Source: Cellulomonas dongxiuzhuiae
GTDB taxonomy: Bacteria; Actinomycetota; Actinomycetes; Actinomycetales; Cellulomonadaceae
Length of the DNA: 64,000 nt
Reading direction: 5' to 3'
Assembly: GCF_018623035.1 (NCBI RefSeq)
Contig: NZ_CP076023.1
Location: 3,782,001 to 3,846,000, forward strand
The position numbers were made by a program, and so were the translations under genes. Below are positions 16,625 through 23,883 of the stretch, in pieces. How positions within the stretch are numbered: position 1 is the stretch's first letter; each line of letters starts with the position of its first letter. Below the pieces are notes generated by a model. It was not told the DNA's origin and searched no databases. It saw only the letters and a program-made list of their open reading frames with translations.

Positions 16625-17425
16625 ATGACGACGAGCGACGGCGTGCTGCGGCTGCGCGGGACGACCCTGGGGGCGGGGCTGCCGCAGGTGTGCGTCCCGG
16701 TCCTGGCGCCGACCCCCCAGGCCGCGGCCGACGCCGCGCGCGCCCTGGCGGCCGGCGCCGCGGACGTCGTCGAGCTGCGCCTGGACCACCTGACGGGCTC
16801 GGCCCGCGACCCGGCGCTGGTGCGTGCCGCGGTCGCGGCCGTCCGCGCCGCGCTGCCCACGGACGTCCCGCTGCTCGCCACGTTCCGCTCCGCCCGCGAA
16901 GGGGGTGCGCAGCCCGCCGACGACGCCGCGTACGGCGCGGTCGTCGACGCGGTGACGGCCGGGGCCGCGGGCCCGGACGGCGCCGACGCCGTCGACGTCG
17001 AGCTCGCGATGCCGGGCGTGGCGGGCCTCGTGGCGCGCGCGCAGTCCGCGGGGCTCGCCGTCGTGGTGTCCCACCACGACTTCGCGGCCACGCCGTCGGC
17101 GGACGCGATCGTCGCGCTCCTGCGCCGTCAGCGTGACGTCGGGGCCGACGTCTGCAAGGTCGCGGTCATGCCGCGGGACCCCGACGACGTCCTCGCCCTG
17201 CTGACCGCGACGCGCGCGTTCACGCGGGACGCGGACCGGCCCGTCGTCACCGTCGCGATGGGTGCGCTCGGGGTGGTCACGCGCCTCGCGGGCGGGGTGT
17301 TCGGCTCCGCGATGACGTTCGGGAGCGTCGGGGCCGCGAGCGCGCCCGGCCAGGTGGACGCCGTGCGCCTGCGCGAGGTGCTCGCGCTGCTGCACGACGC
17401 CCCCCTGCCGCACGACGCCCCCTGA
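16625..17425 (+). CDS. aroD: Type I 3-dehydroquinate dehydratase
   Basis: This 266-residue enzyme of the shikimate pathway converts 3-dehydroquinate to 3-dehydroshikimate through a Schiff-base mechanism. Active-site residues are visible: His150/His151 in VSHHDF and the Schiff-base Lys178 in VCKVAVM. The substrate-loop block GAASAPGQ near the C-terminus is also conserved, as is the N-terminal ADVVELRLDHL. Length matches type I enzymes. Most actinobacteria use type II (aroQ) for biosynthesis, so a type I copy away from other aro genes could be catabolic or an alternative; this is inference. Confidence 0.93.
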   Translation: MTTSDGVLRLRGTTLGAGLPQVCVPVLAPTPQAAADAARALAAGAADVVELRLDHLTGSARDPALVRAAVAAVRAALPTDVPLLATFRSAREGGAQPADDAAYGAVVDAVTAGAAGPDGADAVDVELAMPGVAGLVARAQSAGLAVVVSHHDFAATPSADAIVALLRRQRDVGADVCKVAVMPRDPDDVLALLTATRAFTRDADRPVVTVAMGALGVVTRLAGGVFGSAMTFGSVGAASAPGQVDAVRLREVLALLHDAPLPHDAP

Positions 17426-17443
17426 CCGGCCGGGCGGGTCGGC

Positions 17444-18157
17444 TCACTCGCCGAGCATGCGGTAGAGCTCGCGGCGCAGCTCGTCGAGCTTCTCGACGGT
17501 CCGCTCGCGCTGCGCGGGCGTGCCCTCGGCACCGACCTGCCGCAGCACGCCGAAGAGCTTGCCGGCGGACCCGATGAGGTCGCCGTGCTCCTCCCAGCGC
17601 TGGGCGGCGGGCCCCCACGCGGCGGACAGCTCGTCCGGGTGGCTCTCGACGTACGCGCGTCCCTCGTCGGTGAGCGTGTACTCGGTGCGGGCGCTGCCCG
17701 CGTCGGTGGGGACGACGAGGCCCTCGTCCGTGAGCTGCTGGAGCGTCGGGTACACCGAGCCCGGGCTGGGGCGCCACAGGCCGCCGGTCTTCTCGCCGAT
17801 GGCCTTGATGAGCCCGTAGCCGTTGGACGGCGCCTCGGCCAGGAGCTGCAGGATCGCGGCGCGGACGTCGCCCCGGCGGGCACGACCGCGGGCGCGGGCG
17901 CCGAAGGGGCCGCCGAACGGGCCACCGGGACCGGAGCCGCCAGGGCCGCCGAAGGGGCCTCCCGGGCCGAAGGGGCTGCCCGGGCCGCCGAAGCCGCGGC
18001 CGGGTCCGCGTCGTCCTCGGCCGTGGCCGCCGGGCTCGTCGTGCCACGGTCCACCGCGGGGGTCGCGGCCCTCGGTGGCGTCGTCACCGGGCCGGGCGCC
18101 GGGGCGGGGGCGGCGCCACTCGCGGTCGGGTCGTGAGATGGGGTCGAAGCTGCGCAT
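17444..18157 (-). CDS. PadR family transcriptional regulator with Gly/Pro/Arg-rich N-terminus
   Basis: This 237-residue regulator has a PadR winged helix at about residues 95-175: AILQLLAEAPSNGYGLIKAI, then RPSPGSVYPTLQQLTDEGLV and RTEYTLTDEG. The C-terminal helix (KLFGVLRQVGAEGTPAQRER) would support dimerisation. The first 90 residues are unusual: Arg/Asp-rich and then a run of GGPGG/FGGP repeats. The start at 18157 has a TTGGAGGAACGC ribosome-binding site. A CGATATATCG palindrome typical of PadR operators lies 22 bp upstream, indicating autoregulation. It converges with aroD. Confidence 0.88.
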   Translation of the reverse strand: MRSFDPISRPDREWRRPRPGARPGDDATEGRDPRGGPWHDEPGGHGRGRRGPGRGFGGPGSPFGPGGPFGGPGGSGPGGPFGGPFGARARGRARRGDVRAAILQLLAEAPSNGYGLIKAIGEKTGGLWRPSPGSVYPTLQQLTDEGLVVPTDAGSARTEYTLTDEGRAYVESHPDELSAAWGPAAQRWEEHGDLIGSAGKLFGVLRQVGAEGTPAQRERTVEKLDELRRELYRMLGE

Positions 18158-18178
18158 GCGTTCCTCCAAGATCGTCAG

Positions 18179-18188
18179 CGATATATCG
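18179..18188. promoter_or_regulatory. PadR-type operator CGATATATCG
   Basis: A perfect 10-bp AT-centred palindrome stands out in a GC-rich background, immediately upstream of the PadR-family gene. PadR operators in actinobacteria often contain ATAT cores of this form. Confidence 0.65.
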
Positions 18189-18261
18189 GAACGGTACGCC
18201 GACACATCGATGACGACAAGAGGGAGACGCCGTCCGGCGCCGGGCGGCGCGGACCACCCGG

Positions 18262-18879
18262 TCAGGACGGGGTGGTTGCGCCGGCGCCCGAGGCTGCGGC
18301 CTCGCCGCCGATCTCGGGGTGCAGGACGCCGAAGAACCGCGCGGGAACCGCACCCTGCGGCCGCAGCGACGGGTCCTCGTCGCGGCCCGCGAACGCGTCG
18401 GTCAGGGCGGCGAGGCGCGCGGCCAGGTCCTCGAGCTCGTCGGGCGTGGCCCAGAGCCGCTGCGTGGTGAGCACGGTCGTCCGGACACGGGCGGGGTCGG
18501 TGGCCCGCGGGTCGGCGAAGTGGTCGACGGCGCGCGCAGCCTCACGCTGGATCACCAGGGTCGCGACCGGCACGACGTCGTCGACGGACGTCGTGTCGGC
18601 CGGGTCCGGCTCGAGCCGCCGCGACCGGCGGGCCGCGCGCCAGGGCTTCTCGCGCCCGCGCGGCTCGGCGCGCTCGACGTAGCCGGCCTTCGCGAGGCTG
18701 CGCAGGTGGAACGAGCAGTTGGCGACCGTCTGGCCCGTGCGCTCGGCGACCTGGCTGGCCGTGGCCTCGCGCAGGTCGTCGAGCAGGTCGAGGATCTCGA
18801 CCCGCAGCGGGTGCGCGAGCGCGCGCAGCACGGCGGGGTCGGAGGTCCGCAGCTCGGTGGTGGGCGTGGGGCCGGTCAT
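18262..18879 (-). CDS. ArsR/HTH_20-type winged-helix transcriptional regulator
   Basis: This 205-residue regulator has an N-terminal winged helix, RALAHPLRVEILDLLDDLRE, with recognition block GQTVANCSFHLRSLAKAGYV, typical of actinobacterial helix-turn-helix proteins paired with efflux genes. Residues 95-185 form a longer helical C-terminal domain (WATPDELEDLAARLAALTDAF) expected to bind a ligand or dimerise. It starts behind AGGAGATCCGC and follows a 46-codon gene by 22 bp on the same strand, so the two are probably co-transcribed from the TTGCGCAA-containing promoter. The cognate target genes are not clear. Confidence 0.85.
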   Translation of the reverse strand: MTGPTPTTELRTSDPAVLRALAHPLRVEILDLLDDLREATASQVAERTGQTVANCSFHLRSLAKAGYVERAEPRGREKPWRAARRSRRLEPDPADTTSVDDVVPVATLVIQREAARAVDHFADPRATDPARVRTTVLTTQRLWATPDELEDLAARLAALTDAFAGRDEDPSLRPQGAVPARFFGVLHPEIGGEAAASGAGATTPS

Positions 18880-18901
18880 GCGGATCTCCTGACGACGGCG
18901 G

Positions 18902-19042
18902 TCAGAGCACGCGGGCGCGCAGCTGGGCCTCGGCCAGGAGCCGGTCGCGGCGCAGCCGCTCGAGCTCGGCGGTGCGGTCCCACGGGGGGGTCCGGCGGGG
19001 CTCGCGGGTGGTACGGACAGGTCCTCGGGTGGTGCGGTGCAT
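18902..19042 (-). CDS. Small basic protein upstream of the ArsR-like gene
   Basis: The product is 46 residues: an Arg/Thr/Pro-rich start (MHRTTRGPVRTTREP) and a helical end (AELERLRRDRLLAEAQLRA). The ATG has a perfect GGAGGACACC ribosome-binding site. The gene lies between an operator-like region and the ArsR-like gene on the same strand, which supports a real leader gene of a two-gene operon. No known domain was recognised. Such small Arg/Leu-rich proteins are common ahead of ArsR-type genes in actinobacteria, but their function is not known to me. Confidence 0.6.
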   Translation of the reverse strand: MHRTTRGPVRTTREPRRTPPWDRTAELERLRRDRLLAEAQLRARVL

Positions 19043-19089
19043 GGTGTCCTCCTCGGTCGGCACGCACAACACCGGACCCGCAACAACTA

Positions 19090-19113
19090 TTTCGCAACGG
19101 TCATTGCGCAATG
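19090..19113. promoter_or_regulatory. Paired TTGCGCAA-type operator
   Basis: A perfect palindrome CATTGCGCAATG (19102-19113) is followed 14 bp away by a degenerate copy, TTTCGCAA (19090-19097). The pair lies about 50 bp upstream of the small gene and ArsR-like gene. This is the likely binding site of the ArsR-like protein. Confidence 0.55.
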
Positions 19114-19138
19114 GCTGTCGCGGGTCCGACCGAGCGGA

Positions 19139-20449
19139 TCAGGCCTCCGCGTCCCGCCGCCGGTCGACCTCGCGCGCCGCCGCGCGTGCCTTGTCCACGT
19201 CGCCGCGGCCCCCGGGGTCGCCTCGTCCGGGGTCGCTGTCGTCCTCGCGCGGGTCCGCCTCCCCCGGGTCGTGCAGCATGTGCGAGCGCACCAGCTCGTG
19301 CCGCTGGACGTAGGTGTTCGCCACCGCCTGGATCGTCGCCGCGATCGGCAGCGCCAGGAACGCCCCCAGTGCGCCGAACACCGCCCCGAACGCCAGCACG
19401 ACGACGAACGACACGGCCGCGTTCATCTCCAGGGCGCGCGCCGAGACCTTGGGCGCGAGCCACAGGTTCTCGATCTGCTGGTACCCGAGGATGAACGCGA
19501 GGACCCCGAGCGCCTGCGGCGGGCCCTGCGACGTCAGCGCGACCGCGATGGGCAGCGCGCCGCCGATGTACGTGCCGATCGTCGGGACGAACTGCGAGAC
19601 GACGCCCGTGAACAGGGCGAGCGGCAGCGAGTAGGGCGTCCCGAGGATCGCGAGGAAGGCGAACGTCGCGGCCGTCGCGATGGCCGCGAGCACGATGCGC
19701 GTGTTGATGAAGTCGGAGACCTTGACCTGCGTGACCTCCCACAGCCGCAGCACCTCCTGCTGCCGGCCCGGCGTCAGCCACCGGCAGATCGACGCGCGGA
19801 AGCGCGGGCCCGCGGCGAGCAGGTAGTAGGTGACGAGCAGGATCGTCAGGGCCGCGAAGACCCCGCCGAGGATCGTCGTGCCCACGAGCAGCGCGCCCGA
19901 CGCGACCTCCGAGCCCCACTGCTCGGCACCCTGGCGCACCAGGTCGTCCACGGCCGGCACCTCGACCGCGAAGCGCTCCTCGACCATCTCCTGCGCGGAC
20001 GTGTAGAGGTCCGGCACGTTCTTGACCAGCTGCACGAGCTGCTGGACGAACAGGTTCCCGAACAGCGCGAACACCACGATCGTGAGCAGCAGCCCGCCGA
20101 GCAGCGCCACGGCCGCCGCACCACCGCGCTTCCACCCGTGCCGCACGAGCCACACGACGATCGGCTCGAGGGCGAGCGCGATGAAGAACGCGATGAGCAG
20201 GTTGACGAGCAGCCCCTGCAGCGCCCCGAGCGCGTCCCACGCGAAGAGCCCGACGAAGACCGCGAGCACCGCCATGGCCAGGCCCTTGCCCCACCAGCGC
20301 GGCGGGCGGCGGGCGTCGTGCTGCACCGCGCGCGTGCCCTCGTCGCCGGGGGCGGCCGGTGCACCGAAGATCGGTGTCGCGCCGGACGACGCCTCGCCCT
20401 GCGGCGGCGTGGAGCGCGTGGTGGGAGCGGGCGTGCTGTCGGTCGTCAC
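19139..20449 (-). CDS. AI-2E family transporter (TqsA/PerM-like permease)
   Basis: This 436-residue multi-pass membrane protein has the conserved AI-2E/UPF0118 blocks: LLVNLLIAFFIALALEPIV, a long amphipathic extracytoplasmic stretch at about 145-210, RWLTPGRQQEVLRLWE, TYYLLAAGP, and the late GYQQIENLWLAPKV, which is diagnostic. Some family members export autoinducer-2 and others are Na+/H+ antiporters or unknown exporters. The GTG start follows GGAGGACACGCCC. The C-terminal tail is acidic and Asp/Arg-rich (DPREDDSDPGRGD). It lies downstream of narI but about 110 bp away, so probably has its own promoter. Confidence 0.9.
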   Translation of the reverse strand: MTTDSTPAPTTRSTPPQGEASSGATPIFGAPAAPGDEGTRAVQHDARRPPRWWGKGLAMAVLAVFVGLFAWDALGALQGLLVNLLIAFFIALALEPIVVWLVRHGWKRGGAAAVALLGGLLLTIVVFALFGNLFVQQLVQLVKNVPDLYTSAQEMVEERFAVEVPAVDDLVRQGAEQWGSEVASGALLVGTTILGGVFAALTILLVTYYLLAAGPRFRASICRWLTPGRQQEVLRLWEVTQVKVSDFINTRIVLAAIATAATFAFLAILGTPYSLPLALFTGVVSQFVPTIGTYIGGALPIAVALTSQGPPQALGVLAFILGYQQIENLWLAPKVSARALEMNAAVSFVVVLAFGAVFGALGAFLALPIAATIQAVANTYVQRHELVRSHMLHDPGEADPREDDSDPGRGDPGGRGDVDKARAAAREVDRRRDAEA

Positions 20450-20557
20450 GGGCGTGTCCTCCGCGGTGGGCGTGCGTGGCGCGGGCGCGCGCGGTCACAC
20501 CTTAGGGGTGACGGCCGCCGCGCGAGCCGCGCGCGCCGTCCGTCACCCGACCGGGGT

Positions 20558-21316
20558 TCAGCGCCGCGACGGCTCCTGCGGCTCGACGCGGTCCCAGCCG
20601 CGCCGCGGCGGACGGGTGCCGAGCCGCTCGGGCCGTGAGCGGTACACGACGTACGGCCGCCACAGGTACCCGACGGGCGCCGAGAACACGTGCACGAGCC
20701 GGGTGAACGGCCACAGCGCGAACAGCAGCATCGCGGCCATCCCGTGCAGCTGGAACCCGATCGGCGCGTCCGCCATGAGCTCCGGGTGCAGCTGCAGCAG
20801 GAAGATCCCGCGGAACCACACCGACACGCCCTCGCGGTAGTCGTAGTCGCCGCCCAGGTTGAGCACCGAGCCCGCGACGGTGTTCCACATGCCGAGGAAG
20901 ATGACGACGGCCAGCACGAGGTACATGACCTTGTCCATGCGGGTCGTCGCCCGGAAGACGGGCCCCACCGTGCGGCGGCGGTAGATGAGCAGCACGAGGC
21001 CGACGACGGTGCAGAAGCCCGCGACCGACCCGATGGACACCGCGAGGACGTGGTACGCCTCGTCGCTCATGCCGATCGCGTCCGTCCAGGACTCCGGGAT
21101 GCCCAGGCCCATGACGTGCCCGAGGAACACCGCGAGGATCCCGAAGTGGAACAGCGGGCTCGCCCAGCGCAGCAGCCGCCGCTCGTACAGCTGCGACGAG
21201 CGCGTCGTCCACCCGAACTTGTCGTACCGGTACCGCCACACGTGCCCCAGCACGAAGATCGCGAGGCACACGTACGGCACGACCACCCACAGCAGGACGT
21301 CCAGGGTCGTGGTCAT
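20558..21316 (-). CDS. narI: Respiratory nitrate reductase gamma subunit
   Basis: This 252-residue cytochrome b membrane subunit takes electrons from menaquinol and passes them to NarH. It has five membrane helices, starting LDVLLWVVVPYVCLAIFVL, and the conserved histidines for two b-type hemes are visible in SPLFHFGILAVFLGHVMGLG, AYHVLAVS and GFQLHGMAAMLLFALWPFTRLVHVFS. Its ATG overlaps the narJ stop (ATGA). It is the last gene of narKGHJI. Length matches NarI of other bacteria, with a slightly extended basic C-terminus. Confidence 0.96.
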   Translation of the reverse strand: MTTTLDVLLWVVVPYVCLAIFVLGHVWRYRYDKFGWTTRSSQLYERRLLRWASPLFHFGILAVFLGHVMGLGIPESWTDAIGMSDEAYHVLAVSIGSVAGFCTVVGLVLLIYRRRTVGPVFRATTRMDKVMYLVLAVVIFLGMWNTVAGSVLNLGGDYDYREGVSVWFRGIFLLQLHPELMADAPIGFQLHGMAAMLLFALWPFTRLVHVFSAPVGYLWRPYVVYRSRPERLGTRPPRRGWDRVEPQEPSRR

Positions 21317-21990
21317 CGGCGGGCTCCCGGGTCGGTGGTGGACGACGGCGGCGCGAACGGCTCGAGGCCGACCTCCTCGCCGGGTGGCCCCTCCGCGGCG
21401 AGGCGCGCGACGGCCTCGCGGTCGTCGCCGTCCAGCGGCGGGAGCGTCGCGCACACGGCCACGAGCGCGCCCGCCCACGGCGAGCCCGCGTCGAGCAGCG
21501 CGAGGCGCAGCAGCTCCAGGCCCGCACGGTGCGCGAGCAGCAGGCGCAGCCCGGACTCCTGGGCCGCGGCGTCCCCCGTGGACGCGAACTCCAGGACGAC
21601 GGCGACGTGGTCGGGCAGCTCGTCGGACACGAGCTCGAAGCCCGCCGCGCGGTACGCCTGCTTGTACTCGACGAGCGCGACGCCCCGCTTGCGGGTGTCG
21701 CCGTAGGAGTAGTAGCTCAGGTACGGCGAGCGGCGCCGCGCGAGGTCGAACGTCGCGACGTACTCGGCCGCGAGGGCGCCGGCGGGCTGCGCGGCGAGGT
21801 GGTCGACGACCTGCGCGAGCGGCTCGCGCAGCCGGTCCGGCAGCGTCGCGAGCGCGGTGCGCAGCTCCGGCAGCATCGCGAGCAGCTCGGGGCTCGGGTA
21901 GTCGAGGACCATCGCGGCGATGCGGTGCGTCAGGGCGGTCTCGCGGGTCGCGGCGTGACGCGCGGCGGTCCGGCGTGCGAGGCGTCTCAC
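21313..21990 (-). CDS. narJ: Nitrate reductase molybdenum cofactor assembly chaperone
   Basis: This 225-residue cytoplasmic chaperone is needed to insert the molybdenum cofactor into NarG and to attach the NarGH dimer to NarI. Family hallmarks seen are MVLDYPSPELLAMLPELR at the start, EYVATFDLARRRSPYLSYYSYGDTR and KRGVALVEYKQAYRAAGFEL in the middle, and DELPDHVAVVLEFAS. The GTG start overlaps the narH stop (GTGA) and its own stop overlaps narI. The C-terminus is Pro/Glu-rich. It is not part of the final enzyme complex. Confidence 0.95.
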   Translation of the reverse strand: MRRLARRTAARHAATRETALTHRIAAMVLDYPSPELLAMLPELRTALATLPDRLREPLAQVVDHLAAQPAGALAAEYVATFDLARRRSPYLSYYSYGDTRKRGVALVEYKQAYRAAGFELVSDELPDHVAVVLEFASTGDAAAQESGLRLLLAHRAGLELLRLALLDAGSPWAGALVAVCATLPPLDGDDREAVARLAAEGPPGEEVGLEPFAPPSSTTDPGARR

Positions 21991-23831
21991 GGCCGGCCCC
22001 CGTCGGGCGTCCCGGGCTCCGACGCCCCGTCGTCGGACCCACCGGGTGCCGGCGGCCCGTCGCCGCCCCGCGGTGCCGTCCCGGTGCCCGCCGGCCCCGA
22101 CACGCTGCCGCCCGCCGGCAGCGGCTGGACCACGGCCGCCGCGTCGTCCTCCTCGGGCTCGCGCAGGTTCGCGCCGTCGGGGCCGGCCTTGGGCGGGAAC
22201 ATCCCCGCGGGGGCGCTCTTGCCGTCCCAGTTGAGCAGGTTCACGCGCGCCTTGCGGCTCTCGGGCTCGGCGACGGTGTCGGTCGTCTGGCGCTGCTGCA
22301 GCATGTGGAAGTTCTCGACGGCGATGGGGTCCTGCCCGCCCGAGCCCTCCCCGAACGGCCCGGAGCCACCCATGCCCGGCCCGCCGTCGTAGTCGAGGCT
22401 GCACTCGGTGGCGAGCTCCTCGAGCCCGTGGGCCTGCTCGGCGTGCGCCGCGGGGACGACGTACCGCTCGTCGTACTTCGCGAGCGCGAGCAGGCGGTAC
22501 ATCTCGTACATCGTCGCCTCGTCCATGCCGACCGACGCCGGGATGGCCGGGTCGCCGGAGCGGCCCATGTTGAGGTCGCGCATGTACGAGCGCATGGCCG
22601 CGAGGCGCTTGAGCACGGCCGTGACCGGCGCGGTGTCGCCCGCCGTGAACAGCTCGGCGAGGTACTCGACCGGGATCCGCAGCGTGTCGATCGCGGCGAA
22701 CAGGTTCGAGGTGTCCTCGGAGTCGACGCCGGTCTCCTGGACCACGTCGACGACGGGCGACAGCGGCGGGATGTACCAGACCATCGGCATCGTGCGGTAC
22801 TCGGGGTGCAGCGGCAGGGCGACCTCGTAGGTGCTGATGAGCGCCCGGATCGGCGAGCGCTGCGCAGCCTGCACCCAGTCGTGCGGGATCCCGGCGCGCT
22901 CGGCCTCGCGCTGGACCTGCGGGTCGTCGGGGTCGAGGAACACCTCGCGCTGCGCGGCGAGCAGGTCGTGCTCGTCGGTGACGGACGCCGCGGCGAGCAC
23001 CTTGTCGGCGTCGTACAGGACGAGCCCGATGTAGCGCAGCCGCCCGACGCACGTCTCGGAGCAGACCGTCGGCAGGCCGACCTCGATGCGCGGGAAGCAG
23101 AACGTGCACTTCTCGGCCTTGCCGGTCTTGTGGTTGAAGTAGACCTTCTTGTACGGGCAGCCGGTCACGCACTTGCGCCAGCCGCGGCACGCGTCCTGGT
23201 CGACGAGCACGATGCCGTCCTCGGCGCGCTTGTAGATCGCGCCCGACGGGCACGACGCGGCGCACGACGGGTTGAGGCAGTGCTCGCAGATCCGCGGCAG
23301 GTAGAACATGAAGGTCTGCTCGAACTCGAGCCTCACCTTGTCCGAGACCTTCTGGAGCACGGGGTCCGCGGTCGTCAGCTCGGGTGCGCCGCCCAGGTCG
23401 TCGTCCCAGTTGGCGCTCCACCCGACCTGCACGTCCTTGCCGCTGAGCAGCGACCGCGGTCGTGCGACGGGCGTGTGCTCCTGCAGCGGCGCGTTGGTCA
23501 GGCTCTCGTAGTCGTACGTCCACGGTTCGTAGTACTCGTCGATGGACGGCTGCTTGGGGCTCGCGAAGATCGTCAGCAGGTTCCGCAGCCGGCCGCCGGC
23601 CTTGAGCTGCAGGCGGCCGCGCCTGTTCAGGGCCCAGCCGCCCTCCCACTTCTCCTGGTCCTCGTAGGTCCGCGGGTAGCCCTGGCCGGGGCGCGTCTCG
23701 ACGTTGTTGAACCACACGTACTCGGTGCCCGTGCGGTTGGTCCACGCCTGCTTGCAGGTCACCGAGCACGTGTGGCACCCGATGCACTTGTCGAGGTTCA
23801 TGACCATCGCCATCTGGGCCATCACCCTCAT
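21987..23831 (-). CDS. narH: Respiratory nitrate reductase beta (Fe-S) subunit
   Basis: This 614-residue electron-transfer subunit carries one 3Fe-4S and three 4Fe-4S clusters. The four cysteine groups are readable: C16-C19-C22-C26 (CIGCHTCSVTC), CEHCLNPSCAASCP, CRGWRKCVTGCPYKK (Trp in place of one Cys, the 3Fe-4S site as in E. coli NarH), and CTFCFPR with VCSETCVG. After the standard core the protein has about 60 extra residues rich in Gly, Pro and Asp, which look disordered. The ATG at 23831 has GGAGCG before it; an internal ATG nine bases later is also possible. Confidence 0.96.
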   Translation of the reverse strand: MRVMAQMAMVMNLDKCIGCHTCSVTCKQAWTNRTGTEYVWFNNVETRPGQGYPRTYEDQEKWEGGWALNRRGRLQLKAGGRLRNLLTIFASPKQPSIDEYYEPWTYDYESLTNAPLQEHTPVARPRSLLSGKDVQVGWSANWDDDLGGAPELTTADPVLQKVSDKVRLEFEQTFMFYLPRICEHCLNPSCAASCPSGAIYKRAEDGIVLVDQDACRGWRKCVTGCPYKKVYFNHKTGKAEKCTFCFPRIEVGLPTVCSETCVGRLRYIGLVLYDADKVLAAASVTDEHDLLAAQREVFLDPDDPQVQREAERAGIPHDWVQAAQRSPIRALISTYEVALPLHPEYRTMPMVWYIPPLSPVVDVVQETGVDSEDTSNLFAAIDTLRIPVEYLAELFTAGDTAPVTAVLKRLAAMRSYMRDLNMGRSGDPAIPASVGMDEATMYEMYRLLALAKYDERYVVPAAHAEQAHGLEELATECSLDYDGGPGMGGSGPFGEGSGGQDPIAVENFHMLQQRQTTDTVAEPESRKARVNLLNWDGKSAPAGMFPPKAGPDGANLREPEEDDAAAVVQPLPAGGSVSGPAGTGTAPRGGDGPPAPGGSDDGASEPGTPDGGRP

Positions 23832-23883
23832 GTGGTCACGCTCCGCACCGCGCTCGTCCCGCGCTCCGTACGTCGCCGTTCCT

